Part shown: in pieces, positions 1 through 7,145 of the stretch
Layout of the letters: each line of letters starts with the position of its first letter
Numbering within the stretch: the first letter of the stretch is position 1
Notes under the pieces: model-generated
What the model saw: only the letters and a program-made list of their open reading frames with translations
Databases searched by the model: none
What the model was told of the DNA's origin: nothing
Made by a program: the position numbers and the translations under genes
Assembly: GCA_024405585.1 (NCBI GenBank)
Contig: JAKSOM010000001.1
Coordinates: 1-23,242, forward strand
Reading direction: 5' to 3'
Length of the DNA: 23,242 nt
Origin: Acidaminococcaceae bacterium
GTDB taxonomy: Bacteria > Bacillota > Negativicutes > Acidaminococcales > Acidaminococcaceae

Positions 1-17
1 GGCCTGTGCCGGGATTG

Positions 18-60
18 CCAATAAAAAAACCTTCGCAAAGTGCGAAGGTTTTTTTATTGG
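18..60. terminator. Bidirectional intrinsic terminator
   Basis: A perfect inverted repeat: a 19-bp left arm (18-36) and a 19-bp right arm (42-60) around a 5-nt loop (AAAGT). The core is GC-containing (ACCTTCGC/GCGAAGGT) and is flanked by A7 on the left and T7 on the right, so it can terminate in either direction. It lies directly downstream of the minus-strand carbonic-anhydrase-like gene, whose stop is at 62-64. It probably also ends a plus-strand gene located before the window. Confidence 0.9.
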
Positions 61-61
61 T

Positions 62-619
62 TTAAACTATTTTGCCGCCGGTGTAATCCACCCCGTCATC
101 CAGTTCGGGGTTCAGGATACCGTAGCGGTGGGCCCACAGGTATTTGTATTTTACCGCCTGGTTGTGGATGTTGTCCAGGTTGCTTTCGTCCAGTTTCTTG
201 ATGATTTTGGCGGGGATGCCGGCCACCAAGCTGAATGGGGGTACGATGGTGTTTTTGGTTACCACCGCCCCGGCCGCCACAATGCTGCCCCGGCCGATGA
301 CCGCACCGTCCAGCACGGTGCTGTGCATGCCGATGAGTACGTGGTCTTCCACGGTGCAGGCATGGAGCAGAGCGCAGTGGCCTACGGTTACGTAGTCACC
401 CACGATGCAGGGGAAGTTGTCCGCCACATGGAGGACGCTGTTGTCCTGGATATTGGTGTATTTGCCCACACGGATGGAATTTACGTCCCCTCGGATGGTG
501 ACATTGGGCCAGACGCTGGCATAATCGTCAATTTCAACTTTGCCCAGCAGGGTGGCCGTGTTGAAGCAATAGGCCTTGGGGCTGACTTTGGGGAAATTCT
601 TTTCAAATGGGAATAACAT
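62..619 (-). CDS. Gamma-carbonic-anhydrase-like hexapeptide-repeat protein
   Basis: A 185-residue cytoplasmic protein of the gamma-carbonic anhydrase/YrdA/PaaY family, built as a left-handed beta-helix. Hexapeptide-type repeats run from about residue 25 to 140 (for example [33 protein letters not shown]). The histidines that bind metal between subunits in this family are visible as [15 protein letters not shown] and GMHS. Length is typical. Family members are trimers; some hydrate CO2, and many have unproven substrates, so carbonic anhydrase activity is inferred from the fold and histidines only. The start is supported by AGGAGG (reverse complement of 629-634) 9 nt upstream. The gene is monocistronic, divergent from the cyclophilin operon, and ends at the terminator at 18-60. 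Confidence 0.88.
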   Translation of the reverse strand: MLFPFEKNFPKVSPKAYCFNTATLLGKVEIDDYASVWPNVTIRGDVNSIRVGKYTNIQDNSVLHVADNFPCIVGDYVTVGHCALLHACTVEDHVLIGMHSTVLDGAVIGRGSIVAAGAVVTKNTIVPPFSLVAGIPAKIIKKLDESNLDNIHNQAVKYKYLWAHRYGILNPELDDGVDYTGGKIV

Positions 620-643
620 TTCTTTTTACCTCCTGACAAAAAG

Positions 644-672
644 ATTTTAGTAAATTTGTTACGGATTGTCAG
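644..672 (-). promoter_or_regulatory. Sigma-70-type promoter of the carbonic-anhydrase-like gene
   Basis: Read on the minus strand: CTGACA (667-672), a 17-bp spacer, then TAAAAT (644-649). This is close to the sigma-A consensus with ideal spacing, about 25 nt upstream of the start codon, and a good ribosome-binding site lies between. No operator-like repeat is seen. Confidence 0.6.
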
Positions 673-831
673 TTGCAAGGTTATTAGCAGGGAAATGAGT
701 CCGGTATCCGGGGGGAATGAGTTCATTTCCGCGGGGATGAGCGTTTGTTTTGTGTTTTTGGGGATTTGGTGCTGCGGAGTTTTTGCGGCACTAAATTTTT
801 TTGTGCAGCGGGTATTGTAGAGGTATTATTA

Positions 832-840
832 TGGTATAAT
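832..840 (+). promoter_or_regulatory. Extended -10 promoter of the cyclophilin-znu operon
   Basis: TGG followed by a perfect TATAAT (835-840) forms an extended -10 element; no good -35 is seen at the expected distance. Transcription would start near 847, leaving a leader of about 20 nt that contains the GGAGG at 856-860. I looked for a convincing Zur-type palindrome here and found none. Confidence 0.6.
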
Positions 841-868
841 ATACAAAAAAAGTATGGAGGAAAGTTTT

Positions 869-1336
869 ATGGCTAACAGGAAAATCAAGTTTGTGACTAA
901 TATGGGTGAATTTGTGGCGGAGATGTTTGAGGACAAGGCCCCCGTTACCACCAAGAATTTTATAGATTTGGTGGAGAAGGGTTTTTATGACGGGATTATT
1001 TTCCATCGGGTCATTGACGGTTTTATGATTCAGGGCGGGGATCCCACGGGTACGGGTATGGGCGGCCCCGGTTACAGGATTAAGGATGAGTTCGGCGAGG
1101 GTTTGCGTCATGATGATGAGGGGATTTTGAGTATGGCCAATGCGGGGCCCAATACCGGCGGCAGCCAGTTTTTCATCACTTTGGATGCTACCCCTTGGCT
1201 GGACGGTCATCATGCGGTTTTCGGCAAGGTTGTTGAGGGTATGGACAGGGTGCGTCTGATTGGTGCGGTGCCCACCGATAGGATGGACAGGCCAAAGGAT
1301 GCTGTGGTTATGGAGAAGGTTACGGTAGTTGAATGA
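869..1336 (+). CDS. Cyclophilin-type peptidyl-prolyl cis-trans isomerase
   Basis: A 155-residue single-domain cyclophilin that catalyses cis-trans isomerisation of Xaa-Pro bonds; with no signal peptide it should act in the cytoplasm. Family motifs are clear: [19 protein letters not shown] (catalytic Arg in FHRV, then the QGGD segment), [18 protein letters not shown] and the [12 protein letters not shown] block. An in-frame ATG at 854 is rejected because it overlaps the ribosome-binding site: GGAGG (856-860) lies 8 nt before the ATG at 869. The stop overlaps the next gene (ATGA), so it is translationally coupled to the zinc-binding protein. A cyclophilin leading a zinc-uptake operon is unusual; it could help fold exported components, but that is only inference. 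Confidence 0.93.
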   Translation: MANRKIKFVTNMGEFVAEMFEDKAPVTTKNFIDLVEKGFYDGIIFHRVIDGFMIQGGDPTGTGMGGPGYRIKDEFGEGLRHDDEGILSMANAGPNTGGSQFFITLDATPWLDGHHAVFGKVVEGMDRVRLIGAVPTDRMDRPKDAVVMEKVTVVE

Positions 1337-2175
1337 GATGGTTGTTTTCCCTGCTTCTGGTGCTGCTTTGTGAGACGGGTTTTGCCGCTAGGTTGCAGGT
1401 GGTGGCTTCAATTTATCCCATGGCGGAGTTTTGCCGTGCCGTGGGGGGGGATTTGGTTGAGGTGACCCAGCTGGTGCCGGAGGGTACGGAGCCCCACGAT
1501 TACGAGCCCAGTCCCCAGGATTTGCTGAAGGTGGGCAGGGCCGGAGTGCTGGTGTATAACGGGGTTGTGGACGGTTGGGCCTGTCAGGCGTTGGAGTCAT
1601 TGGGGGAGCAGAAGCCCCTGGGTTTGGAGGCCGGGGCCGGGCTGATGGATTTGGCCGGGGTTTTGGATCCCCATGTGTGGGTCAGTCCCCGTTTGGCGGT
1701 GACCCAGGTGACCAGGGTTCGGGACGCATTTTGCAGGGCGGACGGCCGGCATGCGGAGGCCTATAATAAGAATTGTGCCGCTTATGTGGCCCGGTTGCAG
1801 GGTTTGGACAGGGAGTATGCTGGGTTGACCGCAGCAAGCGGGCGGAGGGCCTTTGCCACGGCCCATGCGGCTTTCGGTCATTTGGCCAGGGATTACGGTT
1901 TGACCATGCTGGCGGTGACGGGGCTCAGTCCGGAGGCGGAACCTACGCCGGCGGATTTGCAGAAGGTTATCGGTCTGGTAAAACGGTACGGGTTGCGTTA
2001 TGTGTTTTTTGAGACCCTGACCAGTCCCAGGCTGGCGGAGCTGGTGGCTTTGGAGGCCGGGGTGAAGACCGGGGTGCTGGACCCCATCGAAGGGGTTGAG
2101 GCGGGCAGCAAGTGTACCTATTTGGATTTGCAGAAGAGGAATTTGGCGGCTTTGCGGCTGGAATTGCAGCAATGA
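1333..2175 (+). CDS. znuA: Zinc ABC transporter substrate-binding protein (ZnuA/AdcA family)
   Basis: A 280-residue extracytoplasmic solute-binding protein of the cluster A-I (TroA/ZnuA) family. An N-terminal hydrophobic segment (residues 3-15) is followed by GFAA, which fits a cleavable signal peptide; Cys13 is not in a good lipobox. Expected metal ligands are His55 (EPHDYEPS), His114 (DPHVWVSP), His178 (ATAHAAFGH) and an acidic residue such as Glu227 or Asp250. The His/Asp-rich loop found in many Zn-specific members is missing, so Mn or Fe specificity cannot be excluded; His in the third ligand block and the His-rich partners favour zinc. The start overlaps the cyclophilin stop (ATGA), and the stop overlaps the ATPase start in the same way. 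A run of eight G at 1443-1450 lies early in the gene and could be slippage-prone. Confidence 0.9.
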   Translation: MRWLFSLLLVLLCETGFAARLQVVASIYPMAEFCRAVGGDLVEVTQLVPEGTEPHDYEPSPQDLLKVGRAGVLVYNGVVDGWACQALESLGEQKPLGLEAGAGLMDLAGVLDPHVWVSPRLAVTQVTRVRDAFCRADGRHAEAYNKNCAAYVARLQGLDREYAGLTAASGRRAFATAHAAFGHLARDYGLTMLAVTGLSPEAEPTPADLQKVIGLVKRYGLRYVFFETLTSPRLAELVALEAGVKTGVLDPIEGVEAGSKCTYLDLQKRNLAALRLELQQ

Positions 2176-2888
2176 AGGTTATTGCGTTAAAGGACCTGGG
2201 GTTCGATTACGGTGACGGCTGGGTCTTTCACAAGTTGAATATCGAGATTGACGAGGGGGATTTTGTGGCGGTGATCGGCGCCAATGGGGCGGGGAAATCC
2301 ACCCTGCTGAAGATGCTGGCCCGTTTGGTTCCGCCTACGGAGGGGACTGTGGAGTATTACGGTCAGGACATCAGGGATTTTGATCGTTGGGATTGGATCG
2401 GTTATGTGCCCCAGAATCCCGGCAAGTCCTCTTTGGATTTTCCTGTCAGTGTGGAGGAAGTGGTGACGATGGGGCTGTTGCAGCCCCGGAGCATTTTGCA
2501 CCGCACCACGGCGGCGGACCGTCAGCGGATTGATGAGGTGCTGGGTTTCTTCGGGCTGACGGAGTTGCGTAAGCGGCGGATGAAGGAGCTTTCCGGGGGC
2601 CAGCAGCAGAAGGTGTTTTTGGCCCGGGCTATGGTGAAGAAGCCCAAGATTCTGCTTTTGGATGAGCCCAGTACTGCCATGGACGGCAGGACGAAGACCG
2701 CTTTATATGATTATTTGCAGAGGATTAACAGGGAAAAGGGTGTGACGGTGGTGATGGTGAGCCACGATTTGGAGCTGGCCTCCCGTTCCGCCAAGTCCGC
2801 CCTGTGCCTTGATCACGGTGTATGTTTCTGGGGTGATGTGCAGGGGGCTTTGCAGCACCATCACCATCACGGGTATTTTTATCGTTGA
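2172..2888 (+). CDS. znuC: Zinc ABC transporter ATP-binding protein
   Basis: A 238-residue ABC ATPase that should energise metal uptake with the adjacent binding protein and permease. It shows Walker A (GANGAGKST, about residue 38), the Q-loop (GYVPQNPGKSS), the ABC signature LSGGQQQKV, Walker B (ILLLDEPS), the D-loop and the switch histidine (MVSHDLE). The ATG at 2172 is chosen because it overlaps the upstream TGA (ATGA) and begins the protein just before the conserved first strand (VIALKDLGFDYG). The C-terminus carries an uninterrupted five-histidine run just before the last residues, a likely metal-sensing or metal-binding tail. Organisation matches znuA-znuC-znuB operons. Confidence 0.92.
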   Translation: MKVIALKDLGFDYGDGWVFHKLNIEIDEGDFVAVIGANGAGKSTLLKMLARLVPPTEGTVEYYGQDIRDFDRWDWIGYVPQNPGKSSLDFPVSVEEVVTMGLLQPRSILHRTTAADRQRIDEVLGFFGLTELRKRRMKELSGGQQQKVFLARAMVKKPKILLLDEPSTAMDGRTKTALYDYLQRINREKGVTVVMVSHDLELASRSAKSALCLDHGVCFWGDVQGALQHHHHHGYFYR

Positions 2889-2897
2889 GGTGAAGTT

Positions 2898-3809
2898 TTG
2901 GCGATGTGGGAAATGGCTTTCATGCAGAGGGCCTGGCTGGCCGGTCTGATGATGGCTCTGATTTGTCCGTTAATAGGTTCCTTTTTGGTTCTGCGCCGGC
3001 AGTCCCTGATCGGTGACGGCCTGGGGCATATTGCTTTTGCCGGTGTGGCGGCGGGGGCATTGTGGGGGTTCAGTCCGGTGCTGAGTGCGGCGGCGGCCTG
3101 TGTGGCAGGTGCCCTGGGCATTGAGCGGGTGCGCTTCCTTTTGAAGGACAAGGGGGATATGGTGCTGGCCATTTTCTTTTATGCCGGCATGGGGCTGGCA
3201 GTGATTTTGGCCAGTATGAACCGGGACGGGGGCTTCAATTTGAGCAGTATTCTTTTCGGTTCCCTGGTGATGGTGGGCCGGACGGATTTGTGGATTGTGG
3301 GGGCCTTGGGTTTGGCCGTTTTCGCTTTTGTGGTTTTGTATTACCGGCCTTTGCAGTTCATCACTTATGATGAAAACGGGGCGGCGGTGGCAGGGCTGCC
3401 GGTGGCCAGGCTGAATTTTTTGCTGGCCCTGCTGACGGCTCTGACGGTGGCCCTTTCCATGCGGATTGTGGGGCTGCTGCTGGTGAGTGCCATGATGGTC
3501 ATTCCGGTGGCGGCGGCATTGCAGACCGCCCGCAGTTTTGCGGGTACGATTCTTTTGGCCATGTTTTACGGTGTTGTCAGTGTTGCTGCCGGGCTGACGG
3601 TTTCCTTTTATGCCAACCTGGCGCCGGGGGGCACCATTGTGCTGACGGCCACGGCTCTGTTTTTGCTTTCCCTTCTGTTGCATCGCAAACCGGCGGGGCA
3701 CGAACATCAGTATCATGAGGAATGTGCGGAATGTTGTCAGCAGGGGCATGTGGAGGATTGCGGCCATATCCACCATGCCCATGAGGAGTATCGGCATGGG
3801 AACAGATGA
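2898..3809 (+). CDS. znuB: Zinc ABC transporter permease with His/Cys-rich tail
   Basis: A 303-residue integral membrane permease of the ABC-3 (ZnuB/TroC/MntB) family. About eight or nine hydrophobic segments are visible, plus the family motif GDGLGHIAFAGVA near residue 38 that contacts the ATPase. I use the TTG at 2898 because GAGGTG (2887-2892) lies 5 nt upstream; the ATG at 2904 would be 11 nt away and is the alternative. The last ~42 residues are not membrane-like but rich in His, Cys and Glu (HEHQYHEECAECC and HIHHAHEE), suggesting a cytoplasmic metal-binding extension. The 3' end overlaps the PHP gene by 14 nt, so the two are probably translationally coupled. Confidence 0.9.
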   Translation: MAMWEMAFMQRAWLAGLMMALICPLIGSFLVLRRQSLIGDGLGHIAFAGVAAGALWGFSPVLSAAAACVAGALGIERVRFLLKDKGDMVLAIFFYAGMGLAVILASMNRDGGFNLSSILFGSLVMVGRTDLWIVGALGLAVFAFVVLYYRPLQFITYDENGAAVAGLPVARLNFLLALLTALTVALSMRIVGLLLVSAMMVIPVAAALQTARSFAGTILLAMFYGVVSVAAGLTVSFYANLAPGGTIVLTATALFLLSLLLHRKPAGHEHQYHEECAECCQQGHVEDCGHIHHAHEEYRHGNR

Positions 3810-4635
3810 CAGGGTAGATTTGCATATCCATACCTGCGCCTCGGACGGGATGTGGGGCCCGGAGGAACTTGTGGCGGCGGCCCTGGATGCGGGCCTGGGG
3901 ATGGTGGCGGTGACGGATCATGACAATATCGATAATGTGGCGGGCACGGAGCGGCTGGCCAAAGCGGCGGGTCTGCGTTTCCTCAGGGGGGTGGAGATTT
4001 GTTCCACCAAGCAGGGGATCCAGTTCCATATTCTCGGTTACGGCATTGATTTGGACAATAAACGGCTTTTGGAACTTTTGCATTACAACGAAAGAATTTT
4101 TTTGCAAAAGGATGTGGACGGTATCGGCCTGTTGCAGAAGGAGGGCTGGCCGGTGGATGTGGAGGAGTTCAAAAAGTACACTTACGACAGGCACAGGGGC
4201 GGTTTTCCGGCCTTGAACTATCTGATTGATTTGGGGCTTTGCAGGGATGTGGGTGATTTTTTTACCCGGATTTTTGGGGATGCCCATCATTGGGAGTATC
4301 CCACTTTTACCAGCGTGTCCAATGTGGTGGATGCGATTCACGGTGCCGGGGGGATTGCCATTTGCGCCCATGCGGCCAGCGGTTTTCACGGGCCGGGGGT
4401 GCATAACAATCTCAGGGTTCTGGCGGATGAGAAGTTGGACGGATTTGAGTGTTATCACAGCGGCCACAGTGCGGAGGGGACGGAGATTCTTTTGAACCAT
4501 TGCCGGGAGCATAATCTTTATATTACAGCCGGCAGCGATTGCCACGGGGATTTTGTCAGGACAAGGCATATCGGCGTGCCCAAAGTGACGTCGGGTGAGA
4601 TTCGTCTGCCGGAGGAATTGCTGCTGAAAATTTGA
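3796..4635 (+). CDS. PHP-domain metal-dependent phosphoesterase (TrpH/RNase AM-like)
   Basis: A 279-residue PHP-domain protein. PHP enzymes hold up to three metal ions and cleave phosphoesters; the closest described group (TrpH/YciV) includes 3',5'-nucleotide bisphosphate phosphatases and 5'-3' exoribonucleases. Ligand motifs are in order: HIHTCASDG (His10, His12, Asp17), TDHDN (Asp41-Asn44), GVEI (Glu67), FHILGY (His78), ICAHAA and GSDCHGD. The start at 3796 is set by GAGGAG at 3783-3788, 7 nt upstream, and by the HIHT motif at residue 10; an upstream ATG at 3715 would lie inside the permease tail frame and add 27 unrelated residues. As last gene of the zinc operon its metal need may explain the linkage, but a direct role in zinc uptake is not shown. 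Confidence 0.87.
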   Translation: MGTDDRVDLHIHTCASDGMWGPEELVAAALDAGLGMVAVTDHDNIDNVAGTERLAKAAGLRFLRGVEICSTKQGIQFHILGYGIDLDNKRLLELLHYNERIFLQKDVDGIGLLQKEGWPVDVEEFKKYTYDRHRGGFPALNYLIDLGLCRDVGDFFTRIFGDAHHWEYPTFTSVSNVVDAIHGAGGIAICAHAASGFHGPGVHNNLRVLADEKLDGFECYHSGHSAEGTEILLNHCREHNLYITAGSDCHGDFVRTRHIGVPKVTSGEIRLPEELLLKI

Positions 4636-4643
4636 AAAAGTGC

Positions 4644-4690
4644 TTGACAAGAATGATTAGAAAGATTAGAATGTGACAAGAAATGATTAG
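4644..4690 (+). promoter_or_regulatory. Consensus promoter overlaid with direct repeats (probable operator)
   Basis: TTGACA (4644-4649), 17 bp, then TAGAAT (4667-4672) is a strong sigma-A promoter. It is embedded in near-identical direct repeats: TGACAAGAATGATTAG at 4645-4660 and TGACAAGAAATGATTAG at 4674-4690. A third GATTAG lies between them at 4664-4669. One repeat overlaps the -35 and the other lies just past the start site, an arrangement expected for a repressor that blocks its own promoter. The downstream regulator has a C-terminal winged helix and is the obvious candidate ligand. The ribosome-binding site GAGGAG (4697-4702) follows. Confidence 0.7.
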
Positions 4691-4710
4691 CACGATGAGG
4701 AGAATCGCAG

Positions 4711-6009
4711 ATGAATTTTGCAGAATCGGAATATGTGGAACTGAAAAGGGAAATAAGCAGCAACTTTGTCAAGGAAATAATCGCTTTTGCCAACAGCTGC
4801 GGGGGAACAATATATGTGGGAGTTAGTGATGACGGCACAATTGCCGGTGTATCGGACTATGATAAAATAGTGTTGCAGATTGAAAATATGGTCAGGGATT
4901 CCGTAAAGCCGGATGTGACTATGTTTTTGAAATATGACAAGATTGAGGAGAATGGTAAGCAGATAGTTGCTGTTTCCGTCGAAGAAGGAACTAACCGGCC
5001 GTATTATTTGGCAAGTAAGGGTATGCGTTCGAACGGTGTGTTTGTACGTCGCGGCACGGCAACGGAGCAGGCCACTGACGAAGCAATCCGTCAGATGATT
5101 AGGGATACCGATGGGGACAGTTACGAGCAGGAATGCTCTTTGCAGCAGGAGCTGACTTTTGATAGTGCCAAGTATGAGTTCAAGTTGAAGAATCTGCCCT
5201 TTGGCAGGCCCCAGATGCAGAGTTTGGGAATGCTTAAATCCGATGGCAGATACACCAATTTGGGATTGCTGCTTTCAGAGCAGTGTAAGCATACCGTTAA
5301 GGTCGCTTTTTTTCAGGATACGACGCAAAACATATTTCTTGACAGGGACGAATATGGCGGGTCCCTTTTTGACCAAATGATGAAAACTTATGAGTTTTTG
5401 GCAAAGCATAATCAGTTGCATTCTTCTTTCAGCGGATTGCGGCGTATTGACCAAAGGGATTATCCTGAGGTGGCTTTGCGGGAGGCGTTGTTGAATTGTT
5501 TGGTGCATCGGGATTATGCCCGCGGTTCCAGTACCCTGGTAAGTGTGTATGAAGACAGGATTGAGTTTACGAATATCGGTTCTTTGCCGTCAGGCCTGAG
5601 TATTGAGGAGGCAATGATAGGTTACTCAGAATGCCGTAATCCGAAGTTGGCTAATGTTTTTTACCGTTTGGAGTTCGTAGAGGCCTATGGTACAGGCCTG
5701 CGGAAGATAATGGGGGCCTACGAAGGCAGCAGGTTTCAGCCACGGTTTGACATTACAGAGCACATCTTTCGTTTGGTTTTGCCCAACAGGAATTATGAAG
5801 CGGAAAGGCCGGCGGGTTACGGGGTCAGTGATGTGAGTGCGGCTTATGGTACGAGGAAGGATTTTTTCTCCAGGGCGGATTTGCAGAAGCAGTTGGGAGT
5901 AAGCCAGGCCACTGCCAACCGTATCATCAGGAGACAACTTCAAGCGGGAGAATTGGAAGCGTACGGACAGGGTAAGAATACGAAATATAGGATTGTTCAA
6001 GGAAAATAG
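4711..6009 (+). CDS. AlbA_2/Schlafen-type ATP-binding transcriptional regulator
   Basis: A 432-residue protein with three parts. Residues ~5-125 match the AlbA_2 (Schlafen-like, 'divergent AAA-4') domain, with the E-x3-K start (YVELKREIS), the FANSCGGTIYVGVSDDG strand-turn and VRRGTAT. Residues ~240-370 match the HATPase_c_4 type ATP-binding region (ALLNCLVHRDYARGS, FTNIGSLPSGLS, NPKLANVFYRLEFVEAYGTGLRKI). Residues ~385-430 form a winged helix (LQKQLGVSQATANRIIRRQLQAG). Such proteins are widespread putative regulators; functions are mostly unproven. Codon use is less GC-biased than in the neighbours, suggesting separate acquisition. The gene has its own promoter with direct repeats. It stops with TAG, so UAG functions as a terminator here. 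Confidence 0.85.
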   Translation: MNFAESEYVELKREISSNFVKEIIAFANSCGGTIYVGVSDDGTIAGVSDYDKIVLQIENMVRDSVKPDVTMFLKYDKIEENGKQIVAVSVEEGTNRPYYLASKGMRSNGVFVRRGTATEQATDEAIRQMIRDTDGDSYEQECSLQQELTFDSAKYEFKLKNLPFGRPQMQSLGMLKSDGRYTNLGLLLSEQCKHTVKVAFFQDTTQNIFLDRDEYGGSLFDQMMKTYEFLAKHNQLHSSFSGLRRIDQRDYPEVALREALLNCLVHRDYARGSSTLVSVYEDRIEFTNIGSLPSGLSIEEAMIGYSECRNPKLANVFYRLEFVEAYGTGLRKIMGAYEGSRFQPRFDITEHIFRLVLPNRNYEAERPAGYGVSDVSAAYGTRKDFFSRADLQKQLGVSQATANRIIRRQLQAGELEAYGQGKNTKYRIVQGK

Positions 6010-6023
6010 GGAGGTGAATGAAA

Positions 6024-7145
6024 ATGAGCAAGGTTTATTTTACGGATTTCAGGACGCCTTACGGCGGACCCAGTATGCCCCAGAAACTGAAGAATTTAGT
6101 TAAGGCGGCGGGCATCGAAACCATTGATTTCAAGAACAAGTTTGTGGCTATCAAAATGCATTTCGGCGAGCCGGGGAACGTGTCTTTTCTGCGTCCCAAT
6201 TACGCCCGGGCCGTGGTGGATGTGGTGAAGGAGTTGGGGGGCAAGCCATTCCTGACGGATTGCAACACCCTTTATATCGGCGGACGTAAAAATGGGTTGG
6301 ACCATATTCAGAGCGCTTATGAGAACGGGTTTAATCCCCTGACCTGCGATTGTCACGTGGTGATTGCGGACGGCCTTAAGGGGACGGACGAGGAATATGT
6401 GCCGGTGAAGAACGGGGAACTGGTGAAGGAGGCGAAGATCGGCAAGGCCCTGATGGATGCGGATATCGTGATTTCCCTGACCCATTTCAAGGGGCACGAG
6501 ATGGCCGGTTTCGGCGGTGCGTTGAAGAATATCGGTATGGGGGGCGGCAGCCGTGCGGGGAAGATGGAGCAGCATAATGACGGCAAACCCCAGGTCAATC
6601 CCAAGCATTGCATCGGCTGCGGCAAATGTGTGGCCATTTGCGCCCACGGGGCACCCAGTGTGAAGAACGGCAAGGCCAGCATTGATACGGAAAAATGCGT
6701 GGGCTGCGGCCGTTGCCTGGCCAATTGCCCCATGGATGCCATTCAATCCATTTATGACGCAAGTTTGGAGAATTTGAACAAGAAGATTGCAGAGTATGCC
6801 CAGGCGATTTGTCAGGACAGGCCCTGTTTCCATATCAGTTTGATTGTGGATGTTTCCCCCTGCTGCGACTGCCATGCGGAGAACGATGTGCCCTTTGTCA
6901 ATGATATCGGCATGTTGGCAAGTTTTGACCCGGTGGCGTTGGACCAGGCCTGTGCGGATTTGGTGAACGGGGCTCCGGCTATGCCTGGCAGTGCCCTGGC
7001 AGAGGAATATGCGGCCCATCCGGAGAAAAAGGGGGGCCATGACCATTTCCCGGTGGTGGGACCCAACAGCGAGTGGAAATCCTGCCTGGCCCATGGTGAA
7101 AAAATCGGTTTGGGCGAAAGAAAGTACGAGTTGGTTAAGATATGA
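6024..7145 (+). CDS. DUF362 protein with two 4Fe-4S clusters
   Basis: A 373-residue cytoplasmic protein: an N-terminal DUF362 region (residues ~1-180 and 250-373) with a ferredoxin-type double-cluster insert around residues 190-240. The cluster motifs CIGCGKCVAIC and CVGCGRCLANCP each give four cysteines. Another Cys-rich spot (PCCDCH) lies near residue 278. DUF362/ferredoxin proteins are common in strict anaerobes; their redox partner and reaction are unknown, so I name no function. The ATG at 6024 is preferred because GGAGG (6010-6014) is 9 nt upstream; the ATG at 6018 would be only 3 nt away. The stop overlaps the dnaX start (ATGA at 7142-7145), so the two are probably co-translated. Confidence 0.87.
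   Translation: MSKVYFTDFRTPYGGPSMPQKLKNLVKAAGIETIDFKNKFVAIKMHFGEPGNVSFLRPNYARAVVDVVKELGGKPFLTDCNTLYIGGRKNGLDHIQSAYENGFNPLTCDCHVVIADGLKGTDEEYVPVKNGELVKEAKIGKALMDADIVISLTHFKGHEMAGFGGALKNIGMGGGSRAGKMEQHNDGKPQVNPKHCIGCGKCVAICAHGAPSVKNGKASIDTEKCVGCGRCLANCPMDAIQSIYDASLENLNKKIAEYAQAICQDRPCFHISLIVDVSPCCDCHAENDVPFVNDIGMLASFDPVALDQACADLVNGAPAMPGSALAEEYAAHPEKKGGHDHFPVVGPNSEWKSCLAHGEKIGLGERKYELVKI

Noticed and set aside
769..802. Hairpin followed by T-rich sequence between the divergent first two genes (GTGCTGC/GCGGCAC)
   Set aside because: The stem is short with a G-U pair and lies upstream of a promoter between divergent genes, where a terminator has no obvious transcript to stop.
832..870. Zur-box search in front of the cyclophilin-znu operon
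   Set aside because: No convincing inverted repeat of the Zur type is visible; AT-rich half sites are not symmetrical.
2857..2871. Histidine-codon run that resembles an engineered His-tag
   Set aside because: It lies inside a native ABC ATPase end with natural residues on both sides and direct continuity to the next operon gene, and the next protein also has a His-rich tail.
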